This document shows positions 9,925 through 21,609 of a DNA stretch of 64,000 nt, piece by piece; position 1 is the first letter of the stretch, and each line of letters opens with the position of its first letter. A program made the translations under genes and the position numbers. The stretch comes from Oopsacas minuta (Eukaryota; Porifera; Hexactinellida; Lyssacinosida; Leucopsacidae), in NCBI GenBank assembly GCA_024704765.1, contig JAKMXF010000222.1, positions 62,001 to 126,000 of the forward strand, given 5' to 3'. The notes beneath the pieces were generated by a model that was given only the letters and a program-made list of their open reading frames with translations, was not told the DNA's origin and made no database searches.

Positions 9925-10779
9925 ATGGCGAAAATACCTAACATTGAACATTTAAAGCCGATACTCAAAAGCAATAAAAATACAGAATCTCTCGCAGGGC
10001 CTAGAGGGATAATCCAGGATTATGAATCTGAACTTATCTATATCGCAGATGCAGGAAGTGATGTTATTCGCGTTTTCACGCCTTCTCTAGAACCAGTGCT
10101 AAAATTCGGTGATAGCAAAATACTATCCACCCCAGCTGGTGTATGTATTGTAAACGGTGTCCTATTTGTGTGTAACTGGGGGCTACACACAGTAGCGATA
10201 TTCTCCTTAGATGGAGAGGAGATAACTCAAATGAAAGAGGTCACAACTTCTAATGGTTTATCACGGTTTACACAACCAATAGGAATAACTTATGACAAAC
10301 ATAAAGATGAGGTATATATCTGTGATTACGGGGGTAATATGGTGAAGAGATTCAATGACGTACAACACATATTCGCAATGATAAATAAACCATTTGATGT
10401 GAAGCTTACAGATGAGTTTGTAATAATTGTGACTGGAGAGACTGTATGTCTACATTTTTACAATAAAGAAGGGGATATGATTAAATCAATAGTGTCAAGC
10501 AATCAAGGAAATGAATCAGATATTGGGAATCCGTCCTTCTTTGGAATAGACGACAAGAATACAATCTGGCTATCTGATTATAGAAGACATTGTATATGCC
10601 AGATTAGCATGGATGGGAAAATATTAAGGAGAATTGGAGGAAAAAAACCGTCAAGAGGTAATACCGAATTATTCTCGTATCCAACTGGATTGCTACTGGA
10701 GAAGAATGGGTGCTTGATTAGTGCGTGTGTGAGAACCGATGACCAGATACAGTTATTCGATATTAAACATTTCCGTTAA
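9925..10779 (+). CDS. NHL-repeat beta-propeller protein
   Basis: Single exon, 284 residues. NHL-type blades are visible as repeated (G/A)-hydrophobic-x-x-(D/N) strands: AGPRGII..IYIADAGSDVIRVF, TPAGVCIV..LFVCNWGLHTV, QPIGITYD..VYICDYGGNMVKRF, NPSFFGID..IWLSDYRRHC and YPTGLLLEKNG. This is five to six blades with no RING, B-box or signal peptide, so it is a free-standing propeller rather than a TRIM-NHL protein. Propellers of this type bind proteins or RNA. No specific partner can be inferred. It is divergent from the DEAD-box gene and 145 bp upstream of CHURC1. Confidence 0.85.
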   Translation: MAKIPNIEHLKPILKSNKNTESLAGPRGIIQDYESELIYIADAGSDVIRVFTPSLEPVLKFGDSKILSTPAGVCIVNGVLFVCNWGLHTVAIFSLDGEEITQMKEVTTSNGLSRFTQPIGITYDKHKDEVYICDYGGNMVKRFNDVQHIFAMINKPFDVKLTDEFVIIVTGETVCLHFYNKEGDMIKSIVSSNQGNESDIGNPSFFGIDDKNTIWLSDYRRHCICQISMDGKILRRIGGKKPSRGNTELFSYPTGLLLEKNGCLISACVRTDDQIQLFDIKHFR

Positions 10780-10923
10780 ACTAAGTACATATATGCATTT
10801 TATATATTTCTAAGAATTGTATTTTGTAGTTTTCATACATGATAGGCAAATAATAATTTATTTTAATTTTTGTGTAAGTTATCTTTTCTAAGTTTATAAT
10901 GTTAGAATAATTGCAAATATCTT

Positions 10924-13401
10924 ATGTGTATTGATTGTTGGAAAGAAAAGTCTCTTGATCGTGTAAGCAACTAAATATGTTATCCATAGTCTAAATGAGT
11001 TATAGTGTATTATATTTTAGGGGACTATTTGTAATGATACAGGTGCTTATATGCTGAACTTTTCTGGCTGCAAACAGTGTGGGAGTTATGGGTTCCCGAA
11101 GGAAGGGAATAAGGTAATAGCAGAGGACGGCGCTGGAGATGAAACAGTGGAATATGAACGTCAGTTAATGTTTGAATATATCTATTGTGTATCTAGACTA
11201 GTTATTCTGTGAGTAGCATACACATAATCAAATGTTGAGATTGAAACTTTGGCTAATAGATAATTTGGCAATTTTGTTATTGTAACATTTCACCGATCTC
11301 AACCAATACACACTACCATTTATTTTCGTCTAATACGTTCTAGCATCAAATTCTAATATCCACTGAAATAAAGTGTCCCCCTCGGCAACTTCATGGCAGT
11401 CATTTGAATAGTCTAAATATGAAGAAATTAATCCCACCACCCAGATCTCAATTGCAACTGAATCAAGTCTATCATTAACGTGGCCTAAGCTGTAATCACT
11501 TAGCGGCTATATTATCTCGAATAATGCTGAATAATGTGCGTATACATTTGTATACTAAATAATATTCTAACATATGCAGTCAACCTAAATGAGTGGGAGA
11601 ATAACCTACCGACAGTGGGCAAGTGTTAGGGACTAATATTCTTAGTTCGTAATCGAACTTACTCTGAAACTACCAAATGAATAAGTACATTATAGATACT
11701 TCTTACCCTAAGTTTTATTATGAATTGTGTCCTCATTAGCCTTACATACAGTCTAAAATTCCTAGTTCAATTAACCATTGTTGCTTGTAGAAATTTTAAG
11801 CAATATGAACAGTACTAATGTGAATATTTATGTCACTTTTTCAAACTGCAATCCACTAATATATTCATTGCCAAACGAATTAATACGCTACGCAAGAGAT
11901 TGATTGATTATTAGCAGAGGGTATATAGATTAATTTACAAATTAGAATTACCAATTATGACTTCAATGTAGTTTGAGTGGGCAATTAATCACTAATAATA
12001 CATTAATTACTGTTATTTGCAGATATATGTGTGAATTGTGGACACTCAATCGCTAAGCATCATTATTCGTTTTCAGTGGATGAAGCTGAAGGATATCAGG
12101 TACAATTCTTACTCAGGAAATTACTTAACTAACAGTTGCATACGTACCACATTTCTATATTGAGGGAGGCGTTATATGTCTTGAATATTAGTGTACACCC
12201 TAGATAGTAATGGGAGGCCTGTATACACCTGGATAACCCGATACTTGGAACATCTGGACTCTTGTGATCCCTAAACAGGAATTAATATTAATAGTATGTC
12301 CGTACCTTATGCATTTATGAATAATTACTTTCAAAAAAGATTAAGTTTGAGAGTTCACCAAAATGCATTTCAACTATTTTAATACTAAATATGTATAATT
12401 CCATCTTCTGATTAACAGGAAACAATTCAATTAAAATTAATACTTGTTATCTTATAAAAATCATATAAAAACAGTTGTTATATGGTTATATCTTATGATC
12501 AGCCGTCATAATAATATTTCTAAGTACAGCATATCGTAATTATAACAATTTACATTAGTAGTCTACTGCTAGTTACAACCTACAAATTAAACCCACGCTA
12601 GCAGTGCTAGTATGATAGAATTTGGATGTGTACACTTTCTTATCATAATGTTATAGACAAAGCCAGAGGCGTATTTGAAGGGAGCTCCAGGGGCACCATG
12701 GAGCCCCCAGTCGGTGCGCCACTGAACCTCGTCGGAGGAAAAAATCAGAAGTGAGGTAAAAAGAAAGGGCTATTTTTCTCCATCTTATTTGTTGTTGTTG
12801 TTTAAAAGATATGATTATATTCAATTTTTTGATGTAGTGACTTTACGGAATTAGTAGTATATATAATATCTAATTAGTAGTAGAAAATATACAAGATGTC
12901 AACAAAAAGACACGCCAGTGACAGACATGTGTCATGAATGCGACTTATGTTAAGGAATAACAACATATATTTTGACTACTTTAGATTAAAAAACTTGATT
13001 TTGTAAACTTTAGCTTATATTCTTTATTATCATTAGTTAAGTCGGAGAAATTTACGGAAAAACTCGTCGGAGCTGAAGTTGTGGAGCCCCCTCTTTTGTT
13101 TGGGGGCCCTACGCCCTGGACAAAGCATAGTAGTGGTGAATTGTCACGGAAATATCTATAAAGGGGGGTGGAAAGCCTGCCCTATGCTCTTATGACACCC
13201 CTCTAGTACTTCCCTAAAGTTATTACAGAGGGTATAGAGCACAAGTTATAAGAACATATTTTATACTCCCAAGTGTGTTCTCATAAGCGATAATCACTGT
13301 ATTCCATTTAGGATTTTGAGATGAATTGTATGCTCTGTGGATTTGGACAAGACAGGAGTAGTATTCTGCCCAATGATCCATCCAAAGATTACCTGTACTA
13401 A
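10924..13401 (+). CDS. CHURC1: Churchill zinc-binding protein (CHURC1), split over four small exons
   Basis: Reassembled by splice sites: 10924-10962, 11021-11159, 12023-12099 and 13312-13401, totalling 345 nt or 114 residues (human about 112). All three introns have GT..AG ends and the phases agree. Key blocks: MCIDCWKEKSLDRGTIC, YMLNFSGCKQCG, ICVNCGHSIAKHHYSF, and DFEMNCMLCG followed by SSILPNDP. These line up with Churchill's conserved zinc-binding Cys/His pairs and its CLLCG..SILPDDP end. Churchill regulates FGF-dependent transcription in vertebrates; its role in other animals is unclear. Intron 2 (863 bp) has nothing recognisable. Intron 3 (1.2 kb) holds an hAT-like element at 12664-13118 and a TA-MITE at 13226-13299 just before the last acceptor. 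Confidence 0.9.
12664..13118. mobile_element. Non-autonomous hAT-like element with perfect 8-bp target duplication
   Basis: A 455-bp element begins CAGAGGCGTA and ends TACGCCCTG. It is flanked on both sides by GACAAAGC (12656-12663 and 13119-13126). An 8-bp target-site duplication with CAG..CTG inverted ends is diagnostic of hAT transposons. No transposase ORF is inside. It sits in CHURC1 intron 3. Confidence 0.85.
13226..13299. mobile_element. MITE family 2 (TA target, ends pairing around TATAAGAACAT), in CHURC1 intron 3
   Basis: TA, then CAGAGGGTATAGAGC.., TTATAAGAACAT inside, and GTTCTCATAAGCGATAATCACTG then TA. It has the same structure as 30640-30707 and 26953-27091. It ends 12 bp before the first base of CHURC1 exon 4. 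Confidence 0.65.
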
Positions 13402-14521
13402 TTCTCAATGTATATACGTATATAATAATCCAGTTATGTATGTATTGTGTGGATATGTGCACAATTATTATGTTTAGTCTCTGTAAACCAATTTACAGTG
13501 AAAAGTTGGAATTGTGCTAGTCTTCTTCTGGTTACTTAGATACGCAACAAATATACAAGTGTTCAGCTAATTAATAGTGAGGTGTTGTGTTTCCTAGCCA
13601 CTAGACTTTTTGGAATACTATATTAGTCTAAATACGACAAGAAGTAATTATCCAATGAATATTTAGAGGAAGGGTAACATGCATTACGGATAAGTATTGC
13701 GAATAACAAAGTCTGCGTAATTGCTATTTAATTATTAAACATGATATGATAAAAAATTAATTTCTTCTAATAGTATCATTCTCTGATCTAGGATAGAATT
13801 ACAAAATTGGATTATTTCATAGTTACCACACCAATCAATTGTAATGTTTCTATCCCGATAATATGGCTATAAGTGTCTCTTGACAACAATATATTTCAAA
13901 TTAAGCTTCAGACTAATTACAGCCCAATCGTGGACCAAGGTTAGTCGTTATTAGCATATTCTGCAATAAACTGCAGAACTCTTTGTCATAAAGTTCGATT
14001 ATTCATTCAGTTTTTGTGATTATCAGTTTCTATGTAAATTGCAGCGAAATTCGTATGAATTTAAAAGGAGCTCAGGAAATCTGACTGATCTGTTCTACAC
14101 AGAGATTATAATGAATACTGGATTGAACAGAAGTGGAAAGTATTAAATTCATAATACAAGCAGGTATGTTAGAACATAGAATTATAGAAGACCGCATCTA
14201 ATAGTAGAAGAAATACTATACTATCATTACTATGGACGTATAAAGGCCAGAATCTATATATTAAGTAAGTTTACTCCGGACAAGAGTTATTCGACAGAAA
14301 ATACACAAAATATCTGAATAACTTTGAAAATATTTTAACACAAGTCAAAGGACTAGCAACTCGTTCATCCTTACAAATCTTGAAATCAACAAAAGTAAGT
14401 GATAGAAACTACAACGCTACGAACATGGTGCAGATCAGAATAATATTAAATTCTTACATAAATGTAAAACGCTTTTCCTAGTTATTAGTAATGAATAAAA
14501 GCATATTATTTGCAGGGTAAG
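13402..14521. other. CHURC1 to homeobox-gene interval with likely 5' UTR exon
   Basis: AT-rich region. An AAAA|GTAAGTGAT donor at 14395 and a TATTTGCAG acceptor ending at 14516 suggest a non-coding first exon of the B-box/homeodomain gene ending at 14394. Nothing else is recognised. Confidence 0.45.
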
Positions 14522-17500
14522 ATGTCTAGCATTCAAGCACCGATTCAAAATCAGCTGACTGGGGTAGGGATGTCTTCCAACCAAAGGTAAGTATTCGATA
14601 CGTTCAATGATTAATCTTAAGATATTATCACAATTGTAAAATACGTATTTTGCCTACTCTGCTCTAATAGCATTGTTCTAAGAGAATTCTACGTACTTGT
14701 AATTAATACAAGAGGATTATCACTTTAATTATTCACTGGAACACAATTATTAGAGTATTTTCTTTCAAGTGATTTCATTTAGCCTATCCGAACAATTAGA
14801 GCTGACCAGAAGTTATAATTGTGTCATCTTTAAGATACGAGATAGATTATGATAATATATTTTACTTGTATCTTCACAAATAATACATAATTCCTAAAAT
14901 GCATTATGAGCCTTATTAGTAATTATTAAATTGTAAAATAAATATGAATTGATATCGTAAGGCAAATCATACATAATTGCGATTTGTTACTTAAAACTTC
15001 TATCTTTATGATTATTTAATTATCTTAATTATAATTGTGGCTGGTGTGTTATTGATGGTTACTTAATGCGCATAATTCCACCGAAATATATCTGTAAATC
15101 AAATTTTCATGGACTACTGTCAATAGAGACTTAATATATTTGTAGTATAATGGATGAGTTTAATAATATTTGGAATATTCCAAGGGGGTTATTTAGTAGA
15201 GTAATGTAACCACTGGAAATGTAGTTAATATGAAACTAAAGATACAAGGGCATGCACAAGCCAGGTAGAAAGCAGCTGAAGGGAGGGCTTAGAGATAGAT
15301 AGTCATCGTCATGGTTTGAGTAGAATTCAGAATATTATTTTCACAATGAGCCCCTACTATGATAATTATCTAATTTAAGTAACACATTAGATAAAGTATG
15401 TATGCTTTCAGTATAAAATAAATTCAAGACAACCCTCTGTGAATTAGTTCAAATAGCATGTAGCAATGCAATATTTGCGATAATGAGGTATTAGATTTAT
15501 TATCGCCTATTCTTATAGTTTAAATTACTGTAATCAAAAATCAAAATGCGGGAATATGGATGTTCCACAGTGTGGTTCGAACAACATGCTAGCAAAATGT
15601 GAGATGTGTGACAAGAGTTACGACCAGCAGGGCCTGACGTCATGTCCAGAATGTGAGCTAATCTACTGCATGGGTTGTTGTCAGGATATTCACTCAAAGG
15701 GTAAATTAACTTGTCATACAATCTTCCAATACATGTGCAATATATGTAATGAACTCCCCGGAGGATATGACTGTTTTGATTGTGGACTATCCTTCTGTGA
15801 AGTCTGCTCTACCAAGAGACACTCCCGAGGAGCGTTCACCAGACACACACTAGCTATCAGACAAAGTCACTTAGCTGTAAATGTCTTTAAAACGTCAATG
15901 CATTCAATGGACACGCCATGCACCAATAATAATAACAACAACAACCCGATTACATCAGTAGCATCTATGAAGTCTAATTCGATGCATAATTTCGCGCATA
16001 ACCTAGATAGTGAGGAGTACATGCCTATGTCAAAGAAACAGAGACTCTACGACCCTAATTCGAACGATTATAGCACAATTGTTAACTCGCCGTGTCCAAA
16101 GAACCTAGAAACATGGACACTACTGAACTCCAATGGAATTATGAGTCCAGGACCTTCCAACATAGTACAGCATGGTAACTCAATTATTAACAACTATATG
16201 CCGCCAATGAATGGACAGGTGAGGGATATGTTTTATGAATTATATTGTTTGTAGATAACTAAAATAGAGTGTAATTTGTGAGTTAGATTTTCATCCAAAC
16301 TATAGATTAATAGATAATAACCAAGAACTATTTCTTAACTAAATCTACATAAAGCCCTCTCAATTAGCTATTAATACACATGATGTATCCGTAATAATTA
16401 TTTGTGAATAATAGCTTACCAGACAAATAGATCTCCTGATTGTTTTGGTTAGTAAATTAAAATATATAAGATTACAGCTACAAACTTCCACCAATAAAAA
16501 TGAGTAGGTAGTGTAGAATGTTATGGTCAGACGGATTTCCCAAGTACAACTGTAAATTAAAATGGTAGCGTTTTTATTGGACTATTTTGGTAAACAAAAA
16601 GTGGTTACAAGTAGTTGCGGGGTATTCATATTGTGGCGTATTTTGGTCCAACTATGTATGTGAAAAAATCTAACTAGAAATTAGTATAATATTAACAACA
16701 CCCTTAAAATGAACCTGTCCACATGTGCCAGATTTTCACATAATTTGTCAGTTTCCATTGAAATATATTATAGAAGTAATATGCAAGGAACTTTATAGCG
16801 GAGAATACAGTGCTCTGCCTAAACAATGGCAAACTCAATACCTATTCGAAAGTTAATAAGTGAACTGAAGTACAGTTTGAACTGGCTTGCTGTATTGTAG
16901 TATTGTCAGTTGAACCAGTGTTTAAAGGTATAAATGTGTATTTGTAGATTCGTAACCAGCAGCTACTCAATGCTATGTCGATGCCAGCTTCGATGCTCCA
17001 CCAGTCATCTCAGCTAGGCGAGCATTCACACGGAAACGCGGTTGATCACACTTTACAAGACAGTATAGCAAGTTCTCACGCCCTGAGTGCGCTTGTTAAC
17101 GAGTTCGACCCTGTAGACCACGTAGGAGAGAGTCACTGCGAACTTCCAAACGATGGATTCGGAGTTCCATCTCCACCACACGCAGATGTAGGTATAAATC
17201 CAAACTTATTAATGCTACATAGAAATGGTAACTTCCCTTCTGTTAGCCCGAAAAAGAATCTCGACGAGACAGAACAGCTGAGCTCAGAATTCAAGAACGA
17301 AACGTTAGGCAATGCAGACGCCAGCTGTTTTATAACCAACATCAGTCATGACCAAGTAGTGAATAAAAAGCCTTCATTAGGTAGTCCAATACGCTCTCCC
17401 ACCAGTACAACTGACGTAGGGAAAATATCGAATGGTAAAAAATTGGTTTCTGGTGATAATGTAGCTGAGAAGTTTGATTTATCGTTTTTAAATGAAAAAC

Positions 17501-17883
17501 CAAAAAAAAAACGACGAATTTTTAACCCAGACGAAAAGAGTCGATTGACACATTTCGCAGAATCACTTAACTGGACATGGCAAGCGAGGGAAGTTGAGGA
17601 GTTCGCAAGAGACAACGATTTCACAGTGCAACAAGTAAAAGATTTCATCTATAACCGAAAGCGCAACATGAAACACAGCATCCCAGACCTGACAAAGTCA
17701 CAAACTAAGGCCGACAACTTACAGAGCCTTTCTATGGGAATGTCACCACCACATTGTGCAATCGATCAAGCACTTGAGTCGATAACTCAATGCTCGTATC
17801 TCAGCTCTCCAGATAGCAACCACGAAACACTACCAATGTCAGACTGTGTATTTCTACTCGACACATCTATCACTGCAGATTAA
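14522..17883 (+). CDS. Transcription-factor-like protein with two B-box zinc fingers and an atypical homeodomain
   Basis: Three coding exons: 14522-14586, 15519-16218 and 16948-17883, giving 566 residues. The small first exon (MSSIQAPIQNQ..) joins in frame across AG|T, upstream of the internal ATG at 15556. Two Cys/His-rich B-box-like modules follow: CEMC..CPEC..CMGCC..H..CHT (about residues 48-90) and CNIC..CFDC..CEVC..RH..RHT (about 94-135). A polar, Asn-rich linker follows. A homeodomain-like segment lies at about 440-500: KKKRRIF, helix 1 DEKSRLTHFAESLNW, then helix 3 QQVKDFIYNRKRNMKH. Helix 3 keeps Asn51 and basic residues but has Phe-Ile in place of Trp48-Phe49. It is likely nuclear and DNA-binding. 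Intron 2 (729 bp) holds nothing recognisable. Confidence 0.82.
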
Positions 17884-18588
17884 CGAACCCTCCTCACCCA
17901 TAATCCCACTTATTAGATAGCCAAAAAAGAAATCAAAACACCAATAAACAAGGCAGAAAATCTTAATAATAACAATTAGAATAGAATTAGGAAATAACGT
18001 TAACTCTACTGTACATTATTAACTATTGATTGCAAACCGCAATTATACAAATAATACAATGTATTTTGATTTCCTGTAGCCATGATCTTCTGATATTCTC
18101 ACTTGTGTATAGGATGTGTGAGGTATTAGTGGGCAAGTATATGTGTATAATGTGTTGTATTATTTTGATTAAACCTCTTTAACAAAACCTTACTTTATAC
18201 TACTGGACTATCGTATAACGGGAGTCGAGTCTATTGCTTAATCTAAACTGCTGTAACGACAGAATATATAGTATTAATTTTATATAGTTCAATTCGTTAC
18301 AATGAAAGTGGAATTGAGCTAATACTGATCTGCCATGTACTCGATTCTCTAGTTAATTTTCACATAGAGAAAGTATTAGTCTAAAAAGTATTGTAAGTTA
18401 CAAGAAGTAGATCGTAATAATGCAAGAATTGAATGGAAAATATTAAGATTCAAACAATTAATTGATCTCTTACATCTCATGATGGAAAACATAGCCAAAA
18501 TCTGTATTTTCTTAACTTCTTATCGCTTAGGGATCTTCTCTTCCATTTCCTCAGCAATCAGCTGTTCCTCTCAAAGAATATTCTCTAT
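17884..18588. other. Convergent 3' region of homeobox gene and SMG5
   Basis: About 700 bp between two facing stop codons. It contains AATAAA-type sequence near 17943 and is otherwise AT-rich, with no gene seen. Confidence 0.4.
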
Positions 18589-21500
18589 TCAATCTTTTTT
18601 AATCGCCATCCACTTGTAAAAAAACTCTGACACGCTCATCCACGCAACACCTGCCTCGCCAGCTGTTTCCAACACAGGTGCAAATTGGTGGTAAGTTCTA
18701 CTACCGGGGGCGATGAAATTCTGAATTATACTTTCATCAAAGAGCAAGCAAACTGCTTCGCTGGACATCCTACTCTCAATTTCTGCGTGCTTAAAACCGA
18801 CATCAAATAATTCGCTAATGCAAGCAACTGTAGGATTGCTGAGCTGTCTACGTTTATCTCTACCTGCCGATTTGACCTGGACATTTAGGGCCTGAGGTCT
18901 AACTGTCTGGTCAGAACTCTCAAACTCGTGTTCAATGTATCTAAGTGCCTGCCGAACGTGGAAATTCTTCTTCTGCCCTTTCATTTCGTCTAGTATGCGT
19001 AGAGTTACATTAGCTATTATCAGAGTAAATTTCTTCGAGTTAACTAGTCTCTTCAAAGTGTTCAACTGATTACACAAACTAAGAGCATCAGGGATCAGTA
19101 TAAACGGAAGTAAGTTGTCTTTCAAATGCTGTTGTTGTGCTCTGAGCATATCTACTTGTCCTTTCAGCCTCTGATTAGCCAGAGCTCTCATTAGATTATT
19201 TTGTTTCTCTCTTGCTTGTGTTTGTTCTATCAGTTTTATTTCTTCTGCTAATTTAGCATTTTGTAGTTCTTTCTGTGCAGGGCCTACAAACAGCTGGGTA
19301 AGGGGATCAAACGTGAAGGCAGGAGCCAGCTTGTTAGCAGCCATTAACAGTCCGAATTTCCGTAGATATATTAACCTAGTTAGACACTGCTCCTCTTCAG
19401 GTGTAGAGCTTATGAACATGTTCTTAAGATTACTGAGCTGTTCATCTTGTAGAAATCCATATAATAACTTATCTTCTAATAGAGGATGTGATTGAGACCA
19501 ATCTCTAGCTAGAGAGAAAGAATCAGGAGAAGATTTGTACTCAGGGAATACTCCCTCTTGAATAAACTCACTAGTGCTGGGTAGAAAATTGAGCAGTGCA
19601 GCTAGATGCGACCAGAGTATAGCAGAGCTCTGTGCACATGTAGCTAGTATAACAGGGTTATTGTGTAGCCAGATAGAAAACGCACGTATAGCACAGAGAG
19701 TTGATTCATCTTGTATATCTCTACACAGCTTGGTTAGATTATCAGAAATATACACTGTATTATCTGGCTTTATAGTAGCTGTGGGTATTTCTATATCTTC
19801 CATGGAGAACTTAGCTGCTAAGATTATCTTAGCCGTTTCAATTGGTTCTTCGAATGAAATGGATTCTGTACGAGTTTCTAAAGGTGTTAATTTGGGTGAA
19901 TTCAAGTCAGCTGATTCCAATTCACTGGTGTCCTTCAAATCTTGTGTAGTCATGATACTCTCTGGAGATTCATCACTGACATTATTCAGTACAATTTGAG
20001 TATTATTCTGCGGTTTATCACAGCTCGTATCATCCTCATCACTAGAGTGATCAGTCCCTAATATTTCAAATCCACTACTTGAAGAAGAATCAGATCTAGA
20101 AGACAAGATAGAATCAGATACATTTCCCTCGCTCAGATCATCATCATTATCTCTAGCAATTCTCACTCTCTGCACACGACTAACACGCTTGCTACTACTC
20201 ATTGACCTTTTGTTAATACAAATATCGTTATCAGAATCTGGTCCATATTTGTTGATGTTTTGGGGTAATATAGGCGTTGATGTCTTATGCTCAATATCAT
20301 GAGGGCTTTGAGTAGCATCTGGAGATATGTTATCCACCAAAACTATAGACGAATCATTGTTTAGACGTTCAATTTCCTTGGAGAGAAGTTGAATTGCAGT
20401 CAGACTAAACTGTGGTTCACCTCGCTCTGTAGATAATGGTGAGAGTATTATCTTTCTAACCCGTGTAATACAACATTGTATAATCAATGAAAATATAGCT
20501 ACTGCAAATGAAGTTGCAGCAGGGGTGTGTGTCGAGCCATGTGCACGTAATATGTGTGACGTCAGAATAGAAATAATACATATTTTGAATAGAGGATCGC
20601 CTCCTACAATAGAAGTTAGAATACCTTCGTTATCAAACGAATCCTTGGATGTAGAGCATAACTCATCAATTGCTAAACACTCTTCGAAATCTTTCAACAA
20701 TCTAGAACACATATATTCCATATCTTGACCGTTCTGTTCAGAGCTGTGTAGAGGGGAGAATATTTCCTGTAGTCGTAAAAACCCGTGAATAAACCGTTGT
20801 AACAGCCTCTCATTGTGTTCATACTCACTCGCATTAACACACGGGGGTAATGCATTAACGATATCTAGCTGCATACGATTTTTATCATAAATAACCTTAA
20901 TATTAACCTCGCTTAGTGCGACGATAGAATCTGTACAAGCCAACGCACGCAAATAGAAATAAACCGAATCAAGATTGTAATTAATTCCCGGATACATTCC
21001 CGCTATCTGGTTATAAGCATGTCCAAGTGATGGATTAAGAATAATAGCTTGATAATAATATCGTTTAGTGACGTCATAATTATGAGTAAACACTTGTTGA
21101 TATCGTGAGAGATCACCTAGATGTATTAGACACTTGTAAATATACACTTCATATTGTTTATCAGTATTTTTGCAAATCGTACTATCCTCTTGATAACGAT
21201 TCCAGTCTAGAAAGCTAGCTGTTGTTATATTGTGTGTGTCAGTCATTTTAGCTAGTAAAGATATGTAGAATCCTATTCCAGCAGTGATATGTGTTCTATA
21301 ACCTATTTGTAATGGTGTATCTCCTTGTATTTCTGGTGAATTACGGCATTTTTGTATAAGTCGATAGAAACCAAGATTCCATAAGATATCTTCTATCTTA
21401 TCCAACTGTGGGAAAGTAAATTCGTTAGATAGCAGAGCTCTGGAACATCTATCTTTAAGACGTTTCCGTAGTACGAGCGGTTTTGTTTGAAATAGACTAT

Positions 21501-21609
21501 CATTGGAGGGAGAATTCTTCATATGAATATCTATCTGATTTGCGAGGGCAGAGATTGCTTTGTATCGATGTTGAACACTTGTTTCAATTTTACTGACTGC
21601 CTCTGCCAT
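18589..21609 (-). CDS. SMG5: SMG5 nonsense-mediated decay factor
   Basis: Single exon, 1006 residues (human SMG5 about 1016). The N-terminal 14-3-3-like/EST1 region (about 1-270) contains YKCLIHLGDLSRYQQ and YYYQAIILNPSLGHAYNQIA, with the central helical EST1 domain after it. A low-complexity acidic Ser-rich linker spans about 470-590. The C-terminal PIN-like domain (about 830-1005) reads LIPDALSLCNQLNTLKRLV..VRQALRYIEHEFES and ends VSEFFYKWMAIKKD, matching the SMG5 C-terminus. SMG5 PIN lacks the catalytic acidic set of SMG6 and acts as an adaptor that recruits PP2A and decay factors to phosphorylated UPF1. The single long exon is notable beside intron-rich SHOC2. A start further upstream is not needed. 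Confidence 0.92.
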   Translation of the reverse strand: MAEAVSKIETSVQHRYKAISALANQIDIHMKNSPSNDSLFQTKPLVLRKRLKDRCSRALLSNEFTFPQLDKIEDILWNLGFYRLIQKCRNSPEIQGDTPLQIGYRTHITAGIGFYISLLAKMTDTHNITTASFLDWNRYQEDSTICKNTDKQYEVYIYKCLIHLGDLSRYQQVFTHNYDVTKRYYYQAIILNPSLGHAYNQIAGMYPGINYNLDSVYFYLRALACTDSIVALSEVNIKVIYDKNRMQLDIVNALPPCVNASEYEHNERLLQRFIHGFLRLQEIFSPLHSSEQNGQDMEYMCSRLLKDFEECLAIDELCSTSKDSFDNEGILTSIVGGDPLFKICIISILTSHILRAHGSTHTPAATSFAVAIFSLIIQCCITRVRKIILSPLSTERGEPQFSLTAIQLLSKEIERLNNDSSIVLVDNISPDATQSPHDIEHKTSTPILPQNINKYGPDSDNDICINKRSMSSSKRVSRVQRVRIARDNDDDLSEGNVSDSILSSRSDSSSSSGFEILGTDHSSDEDDTSCDKPQNNTQIVLNNVSDESPESIMTTQDLKDTSELESADLNSPKLTPLETRTESISFEEPIETAKIILAAKFSMEDIEIPTATIKPDNTVYISDNLTKLCRDIQDESTLCAIRAFSIWLHNNPVILATCAQSSAILWSHLAALLNFLPSTSEFIQEGVFPEYKSSPDSFSLARDWSQSHPLLEDKLLYGFLQDEQLSNLKNMFISSTPEEEQCLTRLIYLRKFGLLMAANKLAPAFTFDPLTQLFVGPAQKELQNAKLAEEIKLIEQTQAREKQNNLMRALANQRLKGQVDMLRAQQQHLKDNLLPFILIPDALSLCNQLNTLKRLVNSKKFTLIIANVTLRILDEMKGQKKNFHVRQALRYIEHEFESSDQTVRPQALNVQVKSAGRDKRRQLSNPTVACISELFDVGFKHAEIESRMSSEAVCLLFDESIIQNFIAPGSRTYHQFAPVLETAGEAGVAWMSVSEFFYKWMAIKKD

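Noticed and set aside
13223-13462. 79-codon minus-strand ORF
   Set aside because: It is antisense to CHURC1 exon 4 and a MITE; the plus-strand reading is the conserved one.
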